6,936 nt of DNA from NCBI GenBank assembly GCA_025963265.1, contig JAOPUY010000255.1, positions 1-6,936 of the forward strand. Direction: 5' to 3'. Positions 1 through 5,568 of this stretch are shown here, in pieces; positions within the stretch are counted from its first letter, which is position 1; each line of letters opens with the position of its first letter. The notes beneath the pieces were generated by a model, which saw only the letters and a list, made by a program, of their open reading frames with translations, was not told the DNA's origin and did no database searches. Both the position numbers and the translations under genes were made by a program. The stretch comes from Frankiales bacterium. Lineage in GTDB: Bacteria; Actinomycetota; Actinomycetes; Mycobacteriales; Jatrophihabitantaceae.

Positions 1-1
1 C

Positions 2-394
2 GAGAGCCTGGTGCTCGAGGTCTACCGCTACGAGGTCTCGCAATTGGTCGCCGGCGCCGATGAGTTCCTCGACGCGCTGGAACCGGCCGACGCGCTGCGC
101 GCGTGGGTGCAGCGCCTAGCCCAGTACGCGATGACCAAGCACGGCTTGGCCGCGGCCCTCCGGACCGCGACTGGACCCGGCACGGCGCTGTTCGCCGAGA
201 CCTACGACCAGATCGTGGGCGCGCTGGGACGGTTGCTCGACGCGGCCGCCCGCAGCGGCGCCATCCGATCGGGCCTCAAACCCGACACGGTGATTCTCGC
301 CCTGGCCGGCCTGTGGGAGATCGATCCGAACTCCGATTGGGAGGCGACGGCCAGTGAGCTCTATGACCTGCTGCTCGGTGGCCTGCTGCGCTGA
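2..394 (+). CDS. TetR-family transcriptional regulator, C-terminal part (5' end outside window)
   Basis: The reading frame is open from the left edge and stops with TGA at 392-394. About 130 residues are visible. They are almost wholly helical, with the pattern YAMTKHGLAAALR, then a long helix FAETYDQIVGALGRLLDAAARSGAIR, then LKPDTVILALAGLWEI and a closing amphipathic helix. This matches the ligand-binding and dimerisation domain of TetR regulators with an SbtR-like C-terminus. The N-terminal helix-turn-helix that would confirm the family lies before the window. A GTG at 11 is in frame but is very unlikely to be the true start, because the frame continues upstream with protein-like sequence. 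TetR proteins of this type usually repress neighbouring efflux or degradation genes and let go when they bind a small molecule. The convergent operon ending at 361 is the obvious candidate target, though this is inference from position. The last 34 bp overlap the 3' end of the hydrolase gene on the other strand. Confidence 0.82.
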   Translation, partial: ESLVLEVYRYEVSQLVAGADEFLDALEPADALRAWVQRLAQYAMTKHGLAAALRTATGPGTALFAETYDQIVGALGRLLDAAARSGAIRSGLKPDTVILALAGLWEIDPNSDWEATASELYDLLLGGLLR

Positions 395-1275
395 TGGGTC
401 GTGACAAAGTCCGACGCCCGGTCCAGCGCCTCTCCGGCCTCATCGAGGAGGGCGGCAAAACCTTGGAACACATGGGGGACGCCGGGGGTGACCTCGAGCG
501 TCACCGCGACATCGGAGCGCGCCGCCCGTTCGGCCAGTCGGAGAGCGTCGCTCAGCAGGATCTCGTGCGAGCCCACTTGGATGAGCAGCGGGGGCAATCC
601 GGCCAGGTCCCCGAAGATCGGGCTGATGTGCGGGTCAGCAGCGTCGGCCGCGCCCACATAGTCCGGAACCCGGGCGCGGAGTCCATCCGGGCTGAGGACT
701 GGGTCGAGCGACTCCTTCTCGGCCAGCGTCTGTCCCGCCAGCGTGAGATCGGCATACGGCGACATCAGGAACCCGCAGCTTGGCAGCGGCGTCCCGGCCT
801 CTCGGAGCGCGAGGAGGACGGCGACGGCCAGCCCGCCGCCGGCCGACTCGCCCGCGAGGGCGATCTGCTCAGGGGCGACGCCCTGTGCGAGCAGTCCCTC
901 GTAGGCCGATCGAGCGTCCTCGATCGCCGCCGGATATGGATGCTCGGGGCCTAGTCGGTAGTCCAGCGTGATGGCCTTGCCGCCGGTGCGCCGAACCAGA
1001 TCGCTCACCAGCGCAACGGAGGCCACCGCCGTGCCGATGACGTAGACGCCGCCGTGAAAATAGAGGATCACGCTCTCGGCCGCGTTGCCCTCGACGGTGA
1101 CCTCGATGGCGTCGACCCCGCCTAGCTGCACCGGATTCTGCCGGACGTCGGAGGCCACCGGGACGCGCGCCATCAGCTCGTCGAACGCGGCCCGCAGTTT
1201 CGCGACGTCCCCGCCGGTCTCGAGGCCGCCCTGGCGCAGGATGGCGTCCAATTGGCGCTGCTGCTCGGTGCTCAT
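361..1275 (-). CDS. HSL-family (bHSL, family IV) alpha/beta hydrolase, probable esterase
   Basis: 304 residues, the usual length for a bacterial hormone-sensitive-lipase-type carboxylesterase. Such enzymes hydrolyse short-chain esters or related acyl bonds in the cytoplasm. The oxyanion-hole motif is HGGV at residues 74-77, where most relatives have HGGG. DYRLGPEHPYPAA follows at 105-117. The nucleophile is Ser144 in GESAGG (142-147) and the catalytic histidine is His268 in PGVPHVF. The catalytic acid is less clear: the usual GSDE site reads GSHE (235-238), so Glu238 or Asp243 would have to serve. The ATG at 1275 is chosen because AGGAGA lies 7 nt upstream; a longer open frame reaching 1479 runs back into the exporter gene and has no protein-like sequence. 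It is the last gene of the - strand operon, 22 bp after the exporter. Its final residues (RSRPPSSRS) are an unconserved-looking tail that overlaps the TetR gene end. The substrate is unknown. Confidence 0.9.
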   Translation of the reverse strand: MSTEQQRQLDAILRQGGLETGGDVAKLRAAFDELMARVPVASDVRQNPVQLGGVDAIEVTVEGNAAESVILYFHGGVYVIGTAVASVALVSDLVRRTGGKAITLDYRLGPEHPYPAAIEDARSAYEGLLAQGVAPEQIALAGESAGGGLAVAVLLALREAGTPLPSCGFLMSPYADLTLAGQTLAEKESLDPVLSPDGLRARVPDYVGAADAADPHISPIFGDLAGLPPLLIQVGSHEILLSDALRLAERAARSDVAVTLEVTPGVPHVFQGFAALLDEAGEALDRASDFVTTHQRSRPPSSRS

Positions 1276-1282
1276 CAGTGTT

Positions 1283-1288
1283 TCTCCT
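1283..1288 (-). promoter_or_regulatory. Ribosome binding site of the HSL-family hydrolase
   Basis: AGGAGA on the - strand, 7 nt before the ATG at 1275. It lies in the 22-bp gap after the exporter stop and decides the hydrolase start against the longer open frame. Confidence 0.8.
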
Positions 1289-1297
1289 GTCGTCGGG

Positions 1298-2830
1298 TTA
1301 GCCGCCGGTCGGTGCGCCGGGCGGCGGAGCGAGGTCGTCCTTGCCAGCGTTGACCAAGACCAGCACGGTCGTGAACGCGGTGGCGAGCAGCCCGACTCCG
1401 ATCCAGAACGCGACGTGATAGCCGTGGATCGCGGCGAGCGGATTGAACGCCGACGGTGCGAGGTGGTGGGCCAGGACATAGGAGGACACCGCGCTCGCGT
1501 AGAACGTGTTCAACAACGCGGTGCCCAGGGTCCCGCCGATCTGCTGGGTCGAGTTGAGCACCGCGCTGGCGACTCCCGCGTCGTCATCACGCACTCCGGT
1601 GAGCGCGAGGCTCGACAGCGGCACCAACACCAGTGCCAGGCCGGCGCTCATCAGCAACTCCCCGGGCAGCACGCTGCTGACCCAACTGCTGGTGTCGGTG
1701 ATGGAGGTGAAGGTGACCAGGCCGACCGTGGCCAGAGCGAGCCCGATCAGCATCAGTGGCTTGGGCCCGGTGCGCGGTAGCAGCGGCGACACCACGATTG
1801 AGGTGAGGACGACGCCGCCGCTGAACGGCAGGAAGGCCACGCCCGACTTGAGCGCGCTGTAGCCCAGGTTGTATTGGAAGTAGTAACTCAGGAATAGAAA
1901 CATCGCGAACAGCCCGGCGAAGACCAGCAGCGAGGCGAGGTAGGAGCCGCCGCGATTGCGATCGAGCACGACCCGCATCGGCAACAGCGGGCTCGCGGTG
2001 CGCAACTCGACAAGCACGAACGCGGCCAGCAAGATGACGGCCGCGACGAGCAGGCTGATCGTGGCGACCGAGAGCCAGCCGACACCCGTCTTGGCCGCTT
2101 CGGTGAATCCGTACACGAGAGCGACCAGTCCGGCCGTGCCGAGGATCGCGCCCGGAACGTCATAGGAGCTTCCGCCGCCGGACTTGCTCTCGGTGACCAG
2201 GATCGTGCCGGCGGTGAAGGCCACGATGGCGATCGGCACGTTGATCAGCAGGCACCAGCGCCAGGACGCGTACTCGGTCAGCGTGCCGCCCAGGATCAAG
2301 CCGATCGCGGCCCCACCTCCGGAGATGGCGCCGTAGACCGCGAACGCCCGAGACCGGTCCTTCACCTCGGTGAACGTGACCGAGATCAGGGACAAGGCGG
2401 CGGGCGCGAGCAGCGCCGCGAACACACCCTGCAAGGCCCGGGCGCCGAACAGCGTCGCCCCGTTCTGCGCCGCGCCCCCGAGCGCCGACGCCGCCGCGAA
2501 CCCGATCAGCCCGACCAGGAAGACCCGCTTACGGCCGAGGTAGTCGGCGATCCGTCCGCCGAGCAGCAGCAGGCCGCCGAACGTGAGGGTGTAGGCGGTG
2601 ATCACCCACTGCCGGTCGGCGTTGGAGATCTGCAGGTCACGTTGGGCCGAGGGCAGCGCGATGGTCACCACGGTGCCGTCGAGCACCACCATCAGCTGCG
2701 CGATCGCGATTACTCCCAGCGCCCACCACCGGCGGCCCGGTGGCTCAGCCGTCGTCGCCGCGGAGGACTCGCGGCGGTTCTCGTTGCCCGCGCGTTTGCC
2801 GTGGGTGGCCAGCTCAGCGTCGGAGGCCAT
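1298..2830 (-). CDS. MFS multidrug exporter, DHA2 (14-TM drug:H+ antiporter) family
   Basis: 510 residues from the ATG at 2830. A hydrophilic N-terminus of about 34 residues is followed by some 14 hydrophobic segments, the DHA2 count. Diagnostic motifs: LDGTVVTIALP in TM1 (50-60, with Asp51), WVITAYTL at the start of TM2, motif A as GGRIADYLGRKRV (91-103) between TM2 and TM3, the motif B-like RALQGVFAALLAPAAL (131-146) in TM4, and the antiporter motif C region GAISGGGAAIGLILGG (168-182 onward) in TM5, followed by SWRWCLLINVP. Relatives export drugs, dyes, antibiotics or self-made metabolites using the proton gradient across the inner membrane. A start at 2884 would also be in frame but adds 18 arginine-rich residues and overlaps the upstream gene by 71 bp. 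The chosen start overlaps it by 17 bp and has only a weak ribosome binding site, which fits coupling to translation of the reductase gene. Family assignment is strong. The exported compound is unknown. Confidence 0.93.
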   Translation of the reverse strand: MASDAELATHGKRAGNENRRESSAATTAEPPGRRWWALGVIAIAQLMVVLDGTVVTIALPSAQRDLQISNADRQWVITAYTLTFGGLLLLGGRIADYLGRKRVFLVGLIGFAAASALGGAAQNGATLFGARALQGVFAALLAPAALSLISVTFTEVKDRSRAFAVYGAISGGGAAIGLILGGTLTEYASWRWCLLINVPIAIVAFTAGTILVTESKSGGGSSYDVPGAILGTAGLVALVYGFTEAAKTGVGWLSVATISLLVAAVILLAAFVLVELRTASPLLPMRVVLDRNRGGSYLASLLVFAGLFAMFLFLSYYFQYNLGYSALKSGVAFLPFSGGVVLTSIVVSPLLPRTGPKPLMLIGLALATVGLVTFTSITDTSSWVSSVLPGELLMSAGLALVLVPLSSLALTGVRDDDAGVASAVLNSTQQIGGTLGTALLNTFYASAVSSYVLAHHLAPSAFNPLAAIHGYHVAFWIGVGLLATAFTTVLVLVNAGKDDLAPPPGAPTGG

Positions 2831-3392
2831 GATCAGACGTCCGTAGCGGCTCCAGCGCCTGGCTCCAGGCGACGACCTGGCCAAGCAGGGTGTCCAGCGC
2901 CTGGCTCTGATGCGGACCGGGCCTGAATTCGGTGAAATTCTCGAAATCGGTGATCAAGGACAGCGCGACATTGGTGCGGACGTCGGCCAGTTGGAGCTCG
3001 CCCGCGACTAAGCGCAGGTGTTCGGCCGCTCGAGCACCGCCGACCGCACCGTAGGAGACCACGCCCATGGCCTTGTTGTTCCACTCGGCGTAGAGGTAGT
3101 CGAGGGCGTTTTTCAACACGCCCGAGGTCGAGTGGTTGTACTCGGGCGTGATGAACACGTAGCCGTCGAACCGGGCGATGGCCGCGGCCCACTGCTGGGT
3201 GTGCGCGTTCTGGTATTGCCCCATGCTGGGTGGCAGCGGCTCATCCAGGTGTGGCAGTGGGTAGTCAGCGAGGTCGACGAGTTCGAATTCGGCGTCGGTG
3301 CGTTGACCGGCCTCCTCCATCACCCAGCGGGCGACCGGCTCGCCCCGACGCCCGGGACGGGTGCTGCCGAGGATCACGCCGATGCGCGTCAC
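2814..3392 (-). CDS. NADPH-dependent FMN reductase (flavodoxin-like fold)
   Basis: 192 residues from a GTG start, the typical size of this family. The N-terminal strand and phosphate loop read RIGVILGSTRPGRRGEPVARW (residues 3-23, with the FMN-phosphate-binding GSTRPGR at 9-15). The second flavin-contacting motif is TPEYNHSTSGVLKNALDYL (82-100), a hallmark of the family, and YGAVGGARAAEHLR follows at 114-127. Such enzymes transfer electrons from NAD(P)H to FMN and from there to quinones, azo compounds, chromate or a partner monooxygenase. Which applies here cannot be read. The GTG is chosen because the fold begins immediately after it, and because GTG overlaps the TGA of the upstream hydrolase in a 4-bp GTGA junction, a usual sign of translational coupling. 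A short AGGT lies 6 nt upstream. The longer open frame to 3725 lies inside the upstream gene and does not look like protein. Confidence 0.93.
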   Translation of the reverse strand: MTRIGVILGSTRPGRRGEPVARWVMEEAGQRTDAEFELVDLADYPLPHLDEPLPPSMGQYQNAHTQQWAAAIARFDGYVFITPEYNHSTSGVLKNALDYLYAEWNNKAMGVVSYGAVGGARAAEHLRLVAGELQLADVRTNVALSLITDFENFTEFRPGPHQSQALDTLLGQVVAWSQALEPLRTSDHGLRR

Positions 3393-4354
3393 GGGTGGAC
3401 CTGCGAACCGGCGCCGAGGTCCAGGCGCATCGACTGCATGATCATGAACGTGGTGCTGTAGGTGAACTCCTCGATGTCCGCGGAGGCCAGCACGCCGGTG
3501 TACTTGGCGACGACCGGCTTGGTGGCGAGTTCGGTCACTTCGCTGAGGTATCCCTTCACTGCCGCCCAGGCGTTCGGTCCGTATTTCACGAAGTACGGGG
3601 TCGGGTCGACTTGGCCGAGCGCCTGCTCGGAGCTCTCGACGATGTCGGCGATGTACTGCTGGTGCAACTCGATGTCCGCGCGGGTGCCAAGCCGGCCGAG
3701 ATGCCCGCCGATGTAGTGCCGCCACGGGTAGGCGAGGGCCTGGCCCGGAGCGTCGATGTAACCGGGCACGTCCTCGCTGAGATTCAGGTTGAAGATCGGC
3801 ACCCAGCCCGAGTTGACGATGTCGACGAGCATGAGGGCGTCGTGGTCGGGGAAGTGGATGAAGATGTTGTCGGGGGAGTGGTTGGGCCCGTGAAAGGCCA
3901 ACTCGACCCGCTCCCCGCCGATCCGCAGGGTGTAGCTGTCGCCGAAGGTGACCTCCGGGGCGGGCCGAGTCGGGTCGTTGTCGCGCAGCAGCAGTCGCCG
4001 GGTCTCCTCGTGACCGATGCGGACCACCTCGTCGCCGAAGAGGTTCGCCGCGCCCGCGTGGTCGGCGTGGTGGTGGGAGTAGACGATATGGGTGACCGTG
4101 CTGGGGGTGCCTTCCTCGGCGGTGGCCGCCGCCACGGCGCGACGGAGGTTGTGCCCGATGGTGGGCGGCGCGTCGAAGAGTACGACGCCGTCACCAGTGG
4201 TCAGGAAGGCCGATTGGTAGGTGCCGTCGGTGACCCAGAACAGGTTTCGTTCGACCCGGCCGAAGTGGTAGCCGTCCTCGTTGAGTGCGGGCCCGAGCGA
4301 GGACTCGGGAACCGGTGCGTAGTCGGGCAGCAAGCTAGTGGCTTGGGTGGTCAT
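3389..4354 (-). CDS. Metallo-beta-lactamase-fold hydrolase
   Basis: 321 residues from the ATG at 4354. The binuclear metal site looks complete. HxHxDH is SHHHADHAG, giving His94, His96, Asp98 and His99. His159 (GPNHSPDN), bridging Asp178 (LMLVDIV) and His218 (IGGHLGRLGT) supply the remaining ligands. The early strand GDGVVLFDAPP (54-64) is also typical. About 100 residues follow the last metal ligand, forming a helical C-terminal extension that probably closes over the active site. Members of this superfamily hydrolyse lactams, lactones, thioesters, sulfate or phosphate esters, and a B3-like or lactonase-like activity cannot be distinguished here. No signal peptide is visible, so it should act in the cytoplasm. 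It is the first gene of the - strand operon and is joined to the FMN reductase by a 4-bp overlap. The start has AAGGAA 4 nt upstream; the open frame continues to 4705, but that extension is low-complexity and crosses the divergent control region. Confidence 0.9.
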   Translation of the reverse strand: MTTQATSLLPDYAPVPESSLGPALNEDGYHFGRVERNLFWVTDGTYQSAFLTTGDGVVLFDAPPTIGHNLRRAVAAATAEEGTPSTVTHIVYSHHHADHAGAANLFGDEVVRIGHEETRRLLLRDNDPTRPAPEVTFGDSYTLRIGGERVELAFHGPNHSPDNIFIHFPDHDALMLVDIVNSGWVPIFNLNLSEDVPGYIDAPGQALAYPWRHYIGGHLGRLGTRADIELHQQYIADIVESSEQALGQVDPTPYFVKYGPNAWAAVKGYLSEVTELATKPVVAKYTGVLASADIEEFTYSTTFMIMQSMRLDLGAGSQVHP

Positions 4355-4358
4355 TGGT

Positions 4359-4364
4359 TTCCTT
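4359..4364 (-). promoter_or_regulatory. Ribosome binding site of the metallo-hydrolase
   Basis: AAGGAA on the - strand, only 4 nt before the ATG at 4354. The spacing is short but the match is good. It supports this start over in-frame extension upstream. Confidence 0.6.
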
Positions 4365-4373
4365 ATCGGCCGG

Positions 4374-4393
4374 CACGGACGGTCGCATCCGTG
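4374..4393. promoter_or_regulatory. Perfect inverted repeat, candidate operator of the metallo-hydrolase operon
   Basis: CACGGA at 4374-4379 and its exact complement TCCGTG at 4388-4393 are separated by 8 nt. The 20-bp span and small symmetric half-sites are the size expected for a TetR-type or similar dimeric regulator. It ends 20 bp upstream of the operon's first start codon, in the expected 5' leader, where bound protein would block transcription. The dyad is seen; the operator role is inferred from position. Confidence 0.4.
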
Positions 4394-4448
4394 GGATTGG
4401 ATCTCGGCGGGTGACGGTGTCGCCGACGATGACGGTCGGGCGTCCGAA

Positions 4449-4468
4449 ACGCTGATCGACGCTGATCG
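4449..4468. repeat. Perfect tandem duplication of a 10-bp unit
   Basis: ACGCTGATCG occurs twice head to tail at 4449-4458 and 4459-4468, with no mismatch. The 10-bp period would place two identical sites on the same face of the helix. It lies near the middle of the divergent region, about 95 bp from the - strand start and 190 bp from the + strand start. It could be an activator site or a chance slippage product. Confidence 0.7.
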
Positions 4469-4624
4469 CTCGACCCAGCCTGGCCCGTGCCACCGGCGAT
4501 AGCGTCTAGGGAATCCATAGTCGTTTGGCGACGACGCACCATCGGCCGGCCGGGGCCGGGCCCGGACCGGACTGGGGTTTTCCTGGACGACGGCGCCGCG
4601 GCGGCGGGCAGAGACTGAGGCCTC

Positions 4625-4650
4625 CGCGAGGGCTCTCGCGATCTCGAGAG
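4625..4650 (+). promoter_or_regulatory. Two overlapping, mutually exclusive hairpins before the isochorismatase-like gene
   Basis: Hairpin A pairs CGCGAG (4625-4630) with CTCGCG (4635-4640) around a 4-nt loop. Hairpin B pairs CTCTCG (4633-4638) with CGAGAG (4645-4650) around a 6-nt loop. Both stems are perfect and they share bases 4633-4640, so only one can form at a time. Hairpin B covers most of the purine-rich ribosome binding site GAGAGGA (4646-4652); hairpin A leaves it free. This layout resembles a small translational switch. The DNA dyads could equally be protein-binding sites or chance in GC-rich sequence. Confidence 0.4.
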
Positions 4651-4652
4651 GA
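4646..4652 (+). promoter_or_regulatory. Ribosome binding site of the isochorismatase-like gene
   Basis: GAGAGGA ends 6 nt before the ATG at 4659, a normal spacing that supports this start. Most of it lies within the right arm of the 4633-4650 hairpin. Confidence 0.75.
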
Positions 4653-4658
4653 TCCACC

Positions 4659-5273
4659 ATGACTAGCGAACCAATCAGAGATCCAGCCACTGACCGACTG
4701 CTCACGGCCCAGAACGCCGCGCTGGTCGTGATCGACTACCAACCGAGTCAGATCCAGACAGTCACCTCGATGGATCGCGACTTGTTGCTGGACAACATCG
4801 TCTCCGTCGCCCGGTTGGCGAAAACCTTCGACTTGCCGATCGTGTTGTCGACGGTCAACGTCGCGAACGGCCAGGGCCACACTCTTCCCGAACTTCGGGC
4901 CGTGCTGTCAGACGACCCGGAGATCGACCGAACCCAGATCAACTCCTGGGAAGACCTCGAGTTCCGCCGCGCCGTCGAGGCGACCGGCCGCCGGAAATTG
5001 ATCATGACTGCGCTATGGACGGAGGTCTGCCTCACGTTTCCTGCACTGGACGCGCTAGCCGAAGGTTATGAGATCTACCCCGTGGTCGACGCGGTCGGCG
5101 GCACGTCGCCTGAGGCGCATCGCGCCGGTCTGGAACGAATCGTCCAGGCCGGCGCCCAGCCGATCAGCTGGGTGTCGCTGGCCTGCGAGCTTCAGCGTGA
5201 CTGGGCCCGCGCCGCCACCGTCCCCGACGTTGTCGACATCGTGCTGACCAGCCGCCTGCTCAAGGCCGCCTAA
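4659..5273 (+). CDS. Isochorismatase-family cysteine hydrolase, YcaC-like
   Basis: 204 residues, the usual length for the YcaC branch of the isochorismatase/nicotinamidase superfamily. The first strand carries the catalytic aspartate, Asp26, in ALVVIDYQ. The nucleophile is Cys124 in ALWTEVCLTFPAL (118-130), where the W-T pair precedes the cysteine as in family members with a cis peptide bond. TQINSWED (92-99) and the closing ISWVSLACELQRDW (169-182) are also characteristic of YcaC relatives. The third catalytic position, lysine in most of the superfamily, appears to be Arg91. As I recall, YcaC itself also has arginine there, so this looks like a subfamily trait rather than a defect. Relatives hydrolyse amides or related small molecules, but YcaC substrates are largely undefined. 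It is a soluble protein with no signal peptide, probably oligomeric. It is transcribed alone, divergently from the metallo-hydrolase operon, and may share its regulation. Confidence 0.92.
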   Translation: MTSEPIRDPATDRLLTAQNAALVVIDYQPSQIQTVTSMDRDLLLDNIVSVARLAKTFDLPIVLSTVNVANGQGHTLPELRAVLSDDPEIDRTQINSWEDLEFRRAVEATGRRKLIMTALWTEVCLTFPALDALAEGYEIYPVVDAVGGTSPEAHRAGLERIVQAGAQPISWVSLACELQRDWARAATVPDVVDIVLTSRLLKAA

Positions 5274-5275
5274 CT

Positions 5276-5295
5276 AGCGTGCAACGCTGCCTTTT
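5276..5295 (+). terminator. Weak candidate intrinsic terminator
   Basis: AGCGT (5276-5280) pairs with ACGCT (5284-5288) around a 3-nt loop, and a run of four T follows at 5292-5295. It begins 3 nt after the isochorismatase-like stop, between two convergent genes, which is the right place. The stem is short and the T tract modest, so the call rests mostly on position. Confidence 0.35.
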
Positions 5296-5317
5296 CAGCT
5301 CGATGGCGAGGCGCCGG

Positions 5318-5542
5318 CTAAGCCAAGTTGGCGCCGTAGTCGACGCCAATGGACGCGGCGTAGGCGAAGGGGTGCTGGAACGCCTGCAGCGCTCGGTCGT
5401 GGGCCACCGGGAGCTCGAGCGAGTGGCATGATCCGCCGTCCCGGATGGTGAGGCTCAAGGCCTCGAGGTCGCGATGCCAGAGCAGGGACACCTCCAAGGC
5501 GCCGCTTCTTCGGTAGTCGAGCTCGACGATTGTGGTTTCCAT
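5318..5542 (-). CDS. Small protein of unknown function in the two-component operon
   Basis: 74 residues from the ATG at 5542, which has AGAGGA 7 nt upstream. An in-frame ATG at 5572 would overlap the response regulator stop and is less likely. I cannot assign a function. The first half alternates as beta strands: TTIVELDYRR (3-12), LEVSLLWHRDLEALSLTIRD (16-35), then SCHSLELPV (38-46). A helix follows, ALQAFQHPFAYAASIG (51-66). It has no signal peptide, membrane segment or helix-turn-helix. From memory, short actinobacterial hypotheticals with a similar EVSLLW strand and an ALxxFxHPFAYA helix are common, but this is unverified. It begins 26 bp after the response regulator stop on the same strand, so it is probably co-transcribed with the kinase and regulator. 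It might be an output, an adaptor or a modulator of the pair. The good ribosome binding site and protein-like composition argue that it is real. Confidence 0.72.
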   Translation of the reverse strand: METTIVELDYRRSGALEVSLLWHRDLEALSLTIRDGGSCHSLELPVAHDRALQAFQHPFAYAASIGVDYGANLA

Positions 5543-5549
5543 GGTGGAG

Positions 5550-5555
5550 TCCTCT
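5550..5555 (-). promoter_or_regulatory. Ribosome binding site of the small unknown gene
   Basis: AGAGGA on the - strand, 7 nt before the ATG at 5542, inside the 26-bp gap after the response regulator. It favours a 74-residue product over an 84-residue one starting at 5572. Confidence 0.65.
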
Positions 5556-5568
5556 CGGCTCTCGGTTA

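Larger units (their letters stand above)
4355..4658. promoter_or_regulatory. Divergent intergenic control region
   Basis: This 304-bp gap lies between two genes read away from each other, so promoters for both the four-gene operon and the isochorismatase-like gene should be here. I find no convincing -35/-10 pair on either strand. TAGCGT at 4500-4505 (+ strand) fits the loose actinobacterial TAnnnT form but has no good -35. The gap contains an inverted repeat at 4374-4393, a tandem 10-mer at 4449-4468, a very GC-rich run at about 4542-4610 and two overlapping hairpins at 4625-4650. Open frames crossing it on both strands have no protein-like character. Operator sites for the TetR protein at the left edge would be expected here if it controls this operon. 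Confidence 0.6.

Noticed and set aside
394..954. + strand open frame just after the TetR stop
   Set aside because: It is wholly antisense to the esterase, whose catalytic motifs are clear. The translation is Arg/Gly/Glu-rich with no fold-like pattern.
1085..1780. + strand open frame opposite the exporter and esterase
   Set aside because: Its low-complexity Arg/Gln/Gly-rich second half is typical of a shadow frame. The opposite strand encodes clear MFS motifs.
3230..4414. Long + strand open frame of 394 codons opposite the metallo-hydrolase and FMN reductase
   Set aside because: It is antisense to two well-supported genes and rich in G, V, D and R as expected from high-GC shadow frames. It has no recognisable domain and crosses the operon's start region.
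4542..4575. GC-rich run as a G-quadruplex or terminator
   Set aside because: G tracts are mostly two to four bases and broken by C runs, so pairing with itself is as likely. There is no T tract, and such runs are common in high-GC intergenic DNA.
4355..4705. N-terminal extension of the metallo-hydrolase by 117 residues
   Set aside because: The extension crosses the divergent control region and the start of the opposite gene, and is unlike the family. The ATG at 4354 has a ribosome binding site and gives a normal length.
4506..4880. - strand open frame across the divergent gap
   Set aside because: It overlaps the isochorismatase-like gene on the other strand, has no usable ribosome binding site, and its translation across the GC-rich gap is low complexity.
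4659..5273. Arginine in place of the catalytic lysine as a sign of a dead isochorismatase-like enzyme
   Set aside because: Arg91 aligns with an arginine that I recall in YcaC itself, while Asp26 and Cys124 are intact. It looks like a subfamily feature.
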